A stretch of DNA of 8,268 nucleotides from Veillonellaceae bacterium SB90. Lineage in GTDB: Bacteria; Bacillota; Negativicutes; Selenomonadales; Selenomonadaceae. Positions 1-5,488 of this stretch are shown piece after piece. The DNA is taken from contig CABJCJ010000030.1 in NCBI GenBank assembly GCA_902364065.1, forward strand, positions 20,446 to 28,713, given 5' to 3'. A model generated the notes under the pieces. It ran no database searches, had not been told where the DNA came from, and saw only the letters and a program-made list of their open reading frames with translations. A program made the position numbers and the translations under genes. How positions within the stretch are numbered: position 1 is the stretch's first letter; each line of letters begins with the position of its first letter.

Positions 1-36
1 GACGAAGGTGCCACGTAACTGACTTGATTAATTATA

Positions 37-1497
37 TTACAGCTCCTGCAATTTTGCAAGACTTTTTTTGAGTCTCTCCAAAGAAATTTTCTTGCCGAGG
101 ATGGAAAGGATCTCCGTAGCGCCGCCCGGCGTGACTTTCTGGCCGGCTGCCGCGATGCGCAGCACCCACATCGCAAGGCCCTTCTTGATGCCCTCCGCTT
201 CGATGTAGGCGTTGAGCTGCTCGTAGAGGAAGTCGTTGTTCCAGTTGTCCTCGGCGATGTCCTCGAGCAGGGCAATCATGCCCGGCAGGAGTTCGGCTGC
301 CTTTTCCGGCGTGACCTTGTTGCGCTTGTTGACGTAGAGCTCTGCGTCAAAGGCCGGCTGCTCGATGAGGAAGGCCACTTCCTGCGGCAGGTCGCCGAGG
401 CGCTGGATGCGCGTCTTGAGGAGTGCGCTGAGACGGGCCCAGCTCTTTTCGAGGTAGTCGGGCAGCTCGCCAACGAACGGGCGGGCCATCTTGGCGAATT
501 CGTCGTCGCTCATGGCCTTGAGGTATTCGCCGTTGATCCAGCCGAGCTTGTCGTAATCGAAGACAGCCGGGGATTTCGAGAGGCCGTCGAGGCTGAAGTG
601 CGCGATGAGCTCATCCATCGAGAAGATTTCCTGGTTCGTCGTCTTCGGGTTCCAGCCGAGCAGCGCCACGTAGTTGACGATGGCGTCCGGCAGGTAGCCG
701 GCCTTGACGAGGTCATCAAAGCTCGTGGCACCGTGACGCTTCGAGAGCTTCGAGATGGAGCCGTCCTCGTTCTTGCCCATGACCGGAGCCAGATGGATGA
801 ACGTCGGGACATCCCAGCCGAAGGACTGGTAGAGCAGGATGTATTTCGGCGTGGAAGTGATGAACTCCGCACCGCGCATGATGTGCGTGATGTGCATGAG
901 ATGGTCGTCGATGACGTTGGCGAAGTTGTACGTCGGCATGCCGTCGCGCTTTAAGAGGACCTGGTCCTCGAGCTCTTCATTCTTGATCGTGATGTTGCCG
1001 TGAAGCACGTCGAAGAACGTCGTTTCGCCGGAAAGCGGCATCTTCTGGCGGATGACATAGGGATCCCCGTTCTTGAGGTGTTCGTCGATGACGTCCTGCG
1101 GCAGGTCGCGGCAGGTGCGGTCGTAGCCGCCGAACTTGCCGGCCGAGTGATCCTCATTCGGATCGCAGAAGCAGTAGTAGGCATGGCCCGTCTTGACGAG
1201 CTCTTCTGCATACTTCTTGTAGAGGTCCATGCGCTCGCTCTGGACGTAGGGGCCGTATGGGCCGCCGAGCGCCGGGCTCTCGTCGGGGACGATATGTGCC
1301 ATCGCCAGCGTGCGGTTGATGAAATCGACGGCATCGGCCACGTAGCGCGTGCGGTCGGTATCCTCGATGCGCAGGATGAACTGGCCGTGCTGGGCCTTGG
1401 CATAAAGGTAGCCGTAGAGAGCCGTGCGCAAATTGCCGATGTGCATGTAACCCGTCGGGCTCGGTGCGAAACGGGTGCGGACGATCTGTTCAGTCAA
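37..1497 (-). CDS. gltX: Glutamyl-tRNA synthetase (class I aminoacyl-tRNA synthetase)
   Basis: Charges tRNA-Glu (and, if non-discriminating, tRNA-Gln) with glutamate using ATP in the cytoplasm. The chosen start gives 486 residues, normal for bacterial GluRS. Near the N-terminus are RFAPSPTG and the HIGH-type motif HIGN (about residues 19-22). A zinc-binding-like insert follows with CFC and YDRTC (cysteines about 109, 111, 129; a fourth ligand is not obvious). The KMSKS-type loop SKLSKRHG is at about 249-256, followed by the helical anticodon-binding domain. An in-frame TTG at 1512 would give five more residues, but it overlaps the GGAGG ribosome binding site at 1506-1510. The TTG at 1495-1497 is 8 nt after that site and is the better start. 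The gene has its own promoter and short leader, with no room for a T-box. The discriminating or non-discriminating type cannot be told by eye. Confidence 0.96.
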   Translation of the reverse strand: MTEQIVRTRFAPSPTGYMHIGNLRTALYGYLYAKAQHGQFILRIEDTDRTRYVADAVDFINRTLAMAHIVPDESPALGGPYGPYVQSERMDLYKKYAEELVKTGHAYYCFCDPNEDHSAGKFGGYDRTCRDLPQDVIDEHLKNGDPYVIRQKMPLSGETTFFDVLHGNITIKNEELEDQVLLKRDGMPTYNFANVIDDHLMHITHIMRGAEFITSTPKYILLYQSFGWDVPTFIHLAPVMGKNEDGSISKLSKRHGATSFDDLVKAGYLPDAIVNYVALLGWNPKTTNQEIFSMDELIAHFSLDGLSKSPAVFDYDKLGWINGEYLKAMSDDEFAKMARPFVGELPDYLEKSWARLSALLKTRIQRLGDLPQEVAFLIEQPAFDAELYVNKRNKVTPEKAAELLPGMIALLEDIAEDNWNNDFLYEQLNAYIEAEGIKKGLAMWVLRIAAAGQKVTPGGATEILSILGKKISLERLKKSLAKLQEL

Positions 1498-1505
1498 TTG
1501 ATATT

Positions 1506-1510
1506 CCTCC
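1506..1510 (-). promoter_or_regulatory. Ribosome binding site of gltX that fixes a TTG start
   Basis: On the minus strand GGAGG is followed after 8 nt by TTG ACT GAA CAG. The longer reading frame from the TTG at 1512 would place this site inside codons 1-3. The spacing therefore supports initiation at 1497. Confidence 0.8.
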
Positions 1511-1559
1511 AATTAAATAAGATAGAGATTGCGTTCATCACATATATTGTATAGCTTTG

Positions 1560-1588
1560 AGTATACTACAGAAGACCGGGATAGACAA
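1560..1588 (-). promoter_or_regulatory. Sigma-A type promoter for gltX
   Basis: Read on the minus strand, TTGTCT (1583-1588) and TATACT (1560-1565) are separated by exactly 17 nt, with 4/6 and 5/6 matches to consensus. The expected start near 1553 gives a leader of roughly 55 nt. The -35 box lies within the weak T-tract after the dhaL terminator stem, so termination of dhaL and initiation of gltX are packed together. Confidence 0.6.
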
Positions 1589-1619
1589 GAAAGGCAAAGC
1601 GTCTGCCGGCGCCTTGCCT
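1582..1619 (-). terminator. Rho-independent terminator after dhaL
   Basis: On the minus strand, 13 nt after the dhaL stop, AGGCAAGGCG pairs with CGCTTTGCCT. This is a 10-bp stem including one G-U pair (arms 1610-1619 and 1592-1601, loop 8 nt). A moderately T-rich run, TTTCTTGTCT, follows. The plus-strand side has no T-run, so it acts for dhaL rather than for a convergent gene. Confidence 0.65.
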
Positions 1620-1631
1620 AATGGTTGCTCC

Positions 1632-2255
1632 TTATTTCTTCAGGAAGTTGTAGAGGGCTCGGTACATGACCATGGAGCTCACGGCACCGGGGTCTTCGTG
1701 TCCGATGCTGCGTTCGCCGACGAGCGTGGCGCGGCCGCGTCTGGCGACGATGGTCTTCGTATAGTCGACGCCTTCCTTGGCTGCATGCGAGGCATCGAGC
1801 AGGACCTCGAAGAGCGTCTTGCCCTCGGCATGCTCGGGCAGGAAGCAGTCGTGAATCGGGATGAGAACATCGAGCATCGTCTTGTCGCCCTTCTTGGCAT
1901 GGCCGCGGCGTTCGATGCCGGCGATGGCTGCGCCGAGAAGTTTCTCACAGCTCTCGATGTTGAGCTTCGTATTTTCATCGCAGACCTCCGAGGCTTTGAC
2001 GAAGCCCGTGCCGTAGAGCGGGCCGGCCGCACCGCCGACATTCTGTATGAGGGCCTTGCCGATGGCGTGGAGAACGGGGCCCGGCTTTGACGTATCATCC
2101 ATTTCATCAACGGCCTCTACGGCAGCGTGGAACCCGCGCGCCATGTTGATGCCGTGGTCGCCGTCGCCGATTTCAGCGTCGAGAGCCGTGAGATAATCTT
2201 TCTGAGCGATGATCGCAGCTGCGACAGCATCGAGTGCATCTTTGATTCTGGTCAT
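1632..2255 (-). CDS. dhaL: Dihydroxyacetone kinase, ADP-binding subunit DhaL
   Basis: DhaL is the nucleotide-binding subunit of PTS-dependent dihydroxyacetone kinase. It holds ADP, is rephosphorylated by DhaM and passes the phosphate to dihydroxyacetone bound covalently on DhaK. The 207 residues match the usual length of about 210. The Mg-nucleotide motif LDAEIGDGDHG carries the three aspartates D26, D31 and D33 with the family spacing. GGAAGPLYGTGF, GDKTMLD and the C-terminal RRGRATLVGERSIGHEDPGA are all typical. The ATG at 2255 is chosen because AAAGGAG (2262-2268) lies 6 nt ahead; an upstream in-frame extension to 2309 lacks family sequence. Neither dhaK nor dhaM is in the window: upstream is an insertion sequence and downstream is gltX. 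The partner kinase must be elsewhere, or this DhaL serves another sugar kinase. Confidence 0.93.
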   Translation of the reverse strand: MTRIKDALDAVAAAIIAQKDYLTALDAEIGDGDHGINMARGFHAAVEAVDEMDDTSKPGPVLHAIGKALIQNVGGAAGPLYGTGFVKASEVCDENTKLNIESCEKLLGAAIAGIERRGHAKKGDKTMLDVLIPIHDCFLPEHAEGKTLFEVLLDASHAAKEGVDYTKTIVARRGRATLVGERSIGHEDPGAVSSMVMYRALYNFLKK

Positions 2256-2261
2256 AAGAAA

Positions 2262-2268
2262 CTCCTTT
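2262..2268 (-). promoter_or_regulatory. Ribosome binding site of dhaL
   Basis: AAAGGAG on the minus strand, 6 nt before the ATG at 2255. It supports the 207-residue start over the upstream in-frame alternative. Confidence 0.75.
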
Positions 2269-2307
2269 GTGTTCACTATCGTGTTGCTTGTATTGCACGA
2301 GATATGC

Positions 2308-2337
2308 ATTTTATTATCATTTGTTATAAGGAAACAA
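2308..2337 (-). promoter_or_regulatory. Candidate promoter for dhaL
   Basis: On the minus strand, TTGTTT (2332-2337) and TAAAAT (2308-2313; 5/6 to consensus) are separated by 18 nt. This would start transcription near 2300, about 45 nt before dhaL. The region is very AT-rich, so chance matches are likely. If the insertion-sequence boundary proposed here is right, the -35 box lies in the element end and the -10 box in host DNA. Confidence 0.35.
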
Positions 2338-2490
2338 CGTTATATTTATTATAAATACAAAATAATAATATTTGTATTTTTAATAAATTTCGCTGTTCAC
2401 TCTTTCTCGCATCAGGCGCAGCCGGAGCTGCGACGAGCGCTCATCGAAAGGGCTACTACAGCTGGGCGCAACGCTACGCCCTCTATCCCG
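2331..2490 (-). ncRNA. Candidate TnpB guide RNA (omega/re RNA) at the 3' end of tnpB
   Basis: TnpB nucleases use an RNA made from the 3' end of tnpB and the right end of the element, with the guide read from flanking DNA. Here the last coding stretch carries two hairpins on the minus strand. GGGCG pairs with CGCCC (2477-2481 with 2464-2468). CGCAGC pairs with GCTGCG (2427-2432 with 2417-2422) around a UCCG tetraloop, a stable UNCG-type loop. The stop codon follows at once, then the AT-rich palindrome. If the boundary at 2330/2331 is right, the guide would begin CTTATAACAAATGATAATAA. The 5' and 3' limits are approximate and the RNA is inferred from family behaviour. Confidence 0.4.
2344..2388. 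repeat. AT-rich palindrome at the tnpB-side end of the IS
   Basis: The arms ATTTATTATAAATACAAA (2344-2361) and TTTGTATTTTTAATAAAT (2371-2388) pair at 17 of 18 positions around a 9-nt loop. The palindrome begins 24 nt after the tnpB stop codon. It contains almost no GC and lacks the GC stem of an intrinsic terminator. A role as the right-end recognition structure for TnpA, or as a guide-RNA 3' structure, is inferred from position. Confidence 0.7.
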
Positions 2491-3668
2491 TCTGCGTTCA
2501 TGTTCGGGAATACTTTTCGCATGATCTGGTAGGCACCATTGATGTCGGCATTGATTTTCCGACCATCGTTTGCTTGGAACAGGCCGCGATGAATACGGCG
2601 TGACTTGTCATAGTGGTCTTTGGTCGGAACCTCGCCATCCAAGAACGATGTGCCACTCGTGTAGCTTTCTTCCGTCAACACGACCTTCATGCCAATTGAT
2701 TCGGCCTTGTACTGGAGCATCTGGATGAAGCGGGCGAAAGGCAGCTGTACGAAGCTCTGGTTGACTTTGCGGCCAAGGTTCACTTCCTGTTTCCAGCCCT
2801 TGTTCTTGCCGATGACCAGTACAGACACATCCTGCTCCGCGCATAAGTCGATGACCTTGCGGCTTGCCTTGTGCAGGTAATCCTCGACTTTGCGGTTCCG
2901 CTTCGCTGTGAGCCGCGCGATTCGCTTGGATGAATGGCGTCCATTCATCAGCTCACAGATGCTCCTGCGCTTGGCCATCTGCTTGTTGTAGTACTGATTG
3001 ACCGACTTGAGCGGCGTCCCCTTGAGCAGGACAGGTCGCTCGTCTGTGTTCCAGGCCAGCGCCGCGAGATTGTCGACGCCGATATCGATGGCGGCATACT
3101 TTCCATTGTTGGCTTTCTCTTTGACTTCCGGCAACTCATAGACGAGCTCCAGATTAATCTCACCACCATGCGGGATAATGCGTGCCTGCTTGAACACAGC
3201 TTCTGGCTGACTGGCAAAGATGGCCTTTACCGTGAAGCCTTGAAAGACTCTTGGAAAACGGATGACTCCGTCCTTGAGCCTGCAATTCTGGTTCGTCAGT
3301 ACTAGCGGGAAACAGCCATCTTTCGGCTTGTACTTCGGCAGTTTTGGCCGTTCCTTGTACTTCTCAGGATGTGCTTTCCAGTCTTTGATGGCCGCGAAGA
3401 ACGACGTCCAGTTCTTGTCCAGCAGCCGGAGCGTCTGCTGTGCCGTCTGCGCCGTCGGCATCTCCCGATAGTCGGGGTACTCTGCGTCAGCCTTTAGCAA
3501 ACGGTCGACTTCGCCATAGCGCAGCCATTTGCCATCTTCAATGAATGTGTGACGAATCCGGAAGTTCCCGTGGTTGTACAGGTTCTTGGAACGATGACAG
3601 AATTCGCGCAGCATGGCGTAAAAAGGTGAAGAAGGTTTAAGCCGGTGGTGTTCCACTCGTTTCATCAT
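2412..3668 (-). CDS. tnpB: TnpB RNA-guided nuclease, zinc-finger-less, rearranged RuvC type
   Basis: Accessory protein of IS607/IS605 elements and ancestor-type of Cas12: an RNA-guided DNA endonuclease thought to help keep the element at its site. It has 418 residues, with an N-terminal helical/WED-like part to about 185. RuvC-I is AAIDIGVDN (D195) and RuvC-III is INADINGAYQIMRK (D375). Where canonical TnpB has glutamate in the V-E-D-L motif, this protein has VIGKNKGWKQ (G287). A glutamate pair occurs 46-47 residues later in TEESYTS (E333/E334). The CxxC...CxxC zinc finger normally between TS and the last aspartate is replaced by FLDGE...RRIHRGLF, with no cysteines. AAGGAGG at 3678-3684 lies 9 nt before the ATG, and the 5' end overlaps tnpA by 32 bp, suggesting translational coupling. 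No frameshift or stop is seen, so it is probably functional. Confidence 0.93.
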   Translation of the reverse strand: MMKRVEHHRLKPSSPFYAMLREFCHRSKNLYNHGNFRIRHTFIEDGKWLRYGEVDRLLKADAEYPDYREMPTAQTAQQTLRLLDKNWTSFFAAIKDWKAHPEKYKERPKLPKYKPKDGCFPLVLTNQNCRLKDGVIRFPRVFQGFTVKAIFASQPEAVFKQARIIPHGGEINLELVYELPEVKEKANNGKYAAIDIGVDNLAALAWNTDERPVLLKGTPLKSVNQYYNKQMAKRRSICELMNGRHSSKRIARLTAKRNRKVEDYLHKASRKVIDLCAEQDVSVLVIGKNKGWKQEVNLGRKVNQSFVQLPFARFIQMLQYKAESIGMKVVLTEESYTSGTSFLDGEVPTKDHYDKSRRIHRGLFQANDGRKINADINGAYQIMRKVFPNMNADGIEGVALRPAVVALSMSARRSSGCA

Positions 3669-4254
3669 CCTCTATCGCCTCCTTGATCTTCCGCAGTCTT
3701 CTGCGGCTTTCATACAGCTTCATGGAGTAGCAATGCAACAGGCTTACGGTATCCTCGAACACTTCCTGCGAGTCAAGCTTTTCGGACCCAACTTCACTCA
3801 TGACGACAATCTCACAGTTGTACTTCTGGAACAGATAGTAAAATAAGTCATAGCCGACGCGTGAAAGCCTGTCCTTATAGGTCACGACCACACGCTCGAC
3901 ACGCCCGGCAAGGACATCGTCCAGCAGGTCAAAAAAGCCCTTCCGTTTCTCGAAGCTGATACCACTGGCGATATCTGAGAATACGCCGTTGATGCTATAG
4001 CCGTTCGCGAAGCAGAACTGCTTGAGCAACTGGATCTGGTTCTTGAGGTCGGGCTTCTGCTTGGGCGTAGAGACGCGGGCATAGATGTAAGTCTTACGCT
4101 TCACATCCTTGTTGAGGAACTTGTAGACATCTTCTTCGTTGTAGTCATAGTGGCCATTGGGCATAACGTGAACGCGGATAATCCCTGTCTTGACGTATTT
4201 CGTGAGCGTTGGCCTAGAAACCTGCAAGACACGAAGAACATCTTTAGCAAACAT
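3637..4254 (-). CDS. tnpA: IS607-family serine recombinase TnpA
   Basis: This transposase cuts and rejoins DNA through a phosphoserine link, using a resolvase-type catalytic domain, and inserts with little site preference. Of its 205 residues, about 1-50 form a MerR-like helix-turn-helix (VLQVSRPTLTKYVKTGII, then a GHYDYNEEDVYKFL wing). The catalytic domain starts at YIYARVSTPKQ with nucleophile S62 and includes the active-site arginine motif YKDRLSRVGYD (R129, R132). A long C-terminal helix is rich in R and K. In IS607 the DNA-binding domain is N-terminal, opposite to ordinary resolvases, as seen here. GAGGTGA (4262-4268) is 7 nt before the ATG. The promoter lies within a 16-bp inverted repeat, so TnpA may repress itself. 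Confidence 0.93.
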   Translation of the reverse strand: MFAKDVLRVLQVSRPTLTKYVKTGIIRVHVMPNGHYDYNEEDVYKFLNKDVKRKTYIYARVSTPKQKPDLKNQIQLLKQFCFANGYSINGVFSDIASGISFEKRKGFFDLLDDVLAGRVERVVVTYKDRLSRVGYDLFYYLFQKYNCEIVVMSEVGSEKLDSQEVFEDTVSLLHCYSMKLYESRRRLRKIKEAIEDDETSGTPPA

Positions 4255-4271
4255 ATGGGACTCACCTCTCT

Positions 4272-4314
4272 TCTATAGATAATTATAACATATTTTAATA
4301 TAATTATCTATAGA
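4272..4314. repeat. Perfect 16-bp inverted repeat at the tnpA-side end of the IS
   Basis: TCTATAGATAATTATA (4272-4287) and its exact complement TATAATTATCTATAGA (4299-4314) flank an 11-nt loop. The repeat ends 17 nt from the tnpA start codon and spans the tnpA promoter. Each arm contains the self-complementary hexamer CTATAG. It is probably the binding site for the TnpA helix-turn-helix domain, serving both as left-end recognition and as operator; this role is inferred from position. Confidence 0.75.
4282..4310 (-). promoter_or_regulatory. Promoter of tnpA-tnpB inside the inverted repeat
   Basis: On the minus strand TAGATA (4305-4310) and a perfect TATAAT (4282-4287) are 17 nt apart, with TGT just before the -10 box. 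The start would be near 4275, leaving a leader of about 20 nt. Each hexamer falls in one arm of the 16-bp inverted repeat, so a protein bound there would cover the promoter. Confidence 0.55.
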
Positions 4315-4419
4315 TTTGATATGGTTGATTTTATATCTTTACTATACCACATTATATTATATCATGAGCAAGCAAAATCACAAGTGTGAATAGACAGAAA
4401 TATGGGAGAAGATAAACTC

Positions 4420-4447
4420 TTCACATTGATTCCTTTTGGTTTATACT
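4420..4447 (+). promoter_or_regulatory. Second candidate promoter upstream of the LysR gene
   Basis: TTCACA (4420-4425) and TATACT (4442-4447) are 16 nt apart, each 5/6 to consensus. It may be an alternative start for the LysR-thioesterase unit, or a chance match in AT-rich DNA. Confidence 0.3.
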
Positions 4448-4478
4448 GGAATCTTTCTATGATTTCTTTGAAAAAGAT

Positions 4479-4507
4479 TTGCCTATTTTTTCCAGAAAAA
4501 GTATAAT
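4479..4507 (+). promoter_or_regulatory. Main promoter of the LysR-thioesterase operon
   Basis: TTGCCT (4479-4484) and a perfect TATAAT (4502-4507) have an ideal 17-nt spacer. Transcription would start near 4514, giving a leader of about 80 nt. The leader contains the TAAAT-N8-ATTTA repeat at 4535-4552, a possible autoregulatory site. Confidence 0.65.
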
Positions 4508-4595
4508 AGCAGAAAGAGATTATAGAAAGTATGATAAATTGCTATAGATTTACCTGGATTGGCGGGGGACCTGCCGGAAAGAGAGAGTAAAGGAC

Positions 4596-5486
4596 ATGGA
4601 AATCAAGGATATGCGCGCGTTTTACGCCATTGTCGAGGAAGGGAACATCAGCCACGCGGCGCAGCGGCTTGATATTGCCCAGCCTGCTCTGTCGCGTCAG
4701 ATGAAGCGGCTCGAGACATCCCTCGGGGTGCAGCTCTTCGAGCGCGGCAGCCGCCGCATCCGTCTGACGGACGCCGGCCGCGTGCTTTACTCGCGGGTGG
4801 AACACATCCTCGGCATGGTGGACGGCACGGTGCGCGAGATCACGGAGATCGGTTCGGGTGTTGCGGGGTCCATCCGCCTCGGTACGATCACGACGTCGGG
4901 AGCACTTTTGCTGCCGGAGCTCATTTCGGAATTTCATCGCCGTTATCCGCAGGTGACGTATCAGATCTGGGAGGCAGAAGGGGCGAGGATCCTCGAGCTC
5001 CTCGACAACCGGGTCATCGAGATCGGCATCACGCGCACGCAGGTCGATGCCAAGGTCTATGAATCCATCGTGCTGCCGAATGAGCCGCTCGTCGTCATCA
5101 TGAACAGAGAGCAGGAAATCGGCAGCGACGAGAACGTTGTGCGCCTTGAGGAACTCAAGGATGTGCCGGTCATCATCCCGCTGCGCTGGCAGAGCATGTT
5201 CGTGGCAGACTGCCGCAAGCGCGGCTTTGAGCCCAACGTCATCTGCGTCAGCGACAGCATCGTGCAGGACCTGCTGCTGGCCAAGATGGGCATGGGCATC
5301 GCCATCCTGCCGGTGTCCTCCAAGACGCTGCTGACCGATGGCAATCTGATCTACAAGAAGATGGTGGAACCGGAGATGAGCACGCATACGGTCATCGCCT
5401 GGCTCAAGAACCGCACGCTTTCTTCTTCGAGCGCACATCTCATCAAACTGTTTCGCGAAATGTTTCTGGGTGAGAAAGGAGAATGA
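4596..5486 (+). CDS. LysR-family transcriptional regulator
   Basis: Cytoplasmic DNA-binding regulator of 296 residues, the typical LysR length. The N-terminal winged helix-turn-helix (about 1-60) is clear: NISHAAQRLDIAQPALSRQMKRLE, then LGVQLFERGSRRIRLTDAG. A linker helix follows and the effector-binding domain starts at about residue 90 (GSIRLGTITTSGALLLPELI). Family members usually open with a motif like MEIKDMRAFYAIVEEG, which supports the ATG at 4596. Ribosome binding is by a weak GAGAGAG at 4581-4587, about 8 nt ahead. The stop overlaps the next gene region (AAGGAG just before the stop serves the thioesterase), so the two are co-transcribed. The effector is unknown; the partner gene suggests an acyl-CoA or organic-acid signal. 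The ancestral divergent target may have been dhaL before the IS arrived, but that is speculation. Confidence 0.93.
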   Translation: MEIKDMRAFYAIVEEGNISHAAQRLDIAQPALSRQMKRLETSLGVQLFERGSRRIRLTDAGRVLYSRVEHILGMVDGTVREITEIGSGVAGSIRLGTITTSGALLLPELISEFHRRYPQVTYQIWEAEGARILELLDNRVIEIGITRTQVDAKVYESIVLPNEPLVVIMNREQEIGSDENVVRLEELKDVPVIIPLRWQSMFVADCRKRGFEPNVICVSDSIVQDLLLAKMGMGIAILPVSSKTLLTDGNLIYKKMVEPEMSTHTVIAWLKNRTLSSSSAHLIKLFREMFLGEKGE

Positions 5487-5488
5487 AC

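Larger units (their letters stand above)
2331..4323 (-). mobile_element. IS607-family insertion sequence (tnpA + tnpB), apparently complete
   Basis: The element has a serine-recombinase TnpA with an N-terminal helix-turn-helix, followed by an overlapping tnpB, the hallmark pair of IS607. Both reading frames are intact. IS607 elements make no target duplication and tend to recombine at GG, so boundaries are inferred. The only GG or CC dinucleotide between 2268 and 2414 is GG at 2330-2331. The first GG beyond the tnpA-side palindrome is at 4323-4324. Cutting within both gives about 1,993 bp, a normal size, with a long palindrome 9-13 nt inside each end. The presence of the element is secure; the exact ends are a hypothesis. 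The element lies between the divergent dhaL and LysR genes and disrupts no visible reading frame. Confidence 0.85.
4324..4595. other. AT-rich spacer between the IS and the LysR gene
   Basis: I see no credible gene here; the long leftward frame entering it from 5624 is the antisense shadow of the LysR gene. It holds two plus-strand promoter candidates and a short palindrome TCACAAGTGTGA (4378-4389). TAAAT-N8-ATTTA lies at 4535-4552, and a third copy of CTATAGATTT at 4542-4551 is identical to 4308-4317 in the IS end. A small stem GGCGGG/CCTGCC (loop GGA) at 4561-4575 lies just ahead of the LysR start. Confidence 0.6.

Noticed and set aside
1..36. Feature downstream of gltX
   Set aside because: 36 bases with no hairpin, frame or motif that can be supported.
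1000..1554. Plus-strand open frame opposite gltX
   Set aside because: Runs against conserved GluRS sequence and extends through the gltX promoter; no start signal.
1513..1565. T-box or other riboswitch in the gltX leader
   Set aside because: The predicted leader is only about 55 nt and has no specifier stem or antiterminator.
2270..2401. TGTTCACT repeated at 2270-2277 and 2394-2401 as a possible target duplication
   Set aside because: IS607 elements do not make target duplications and both copies are on the same side of the element; an 8-mer repeat here is probably chance.
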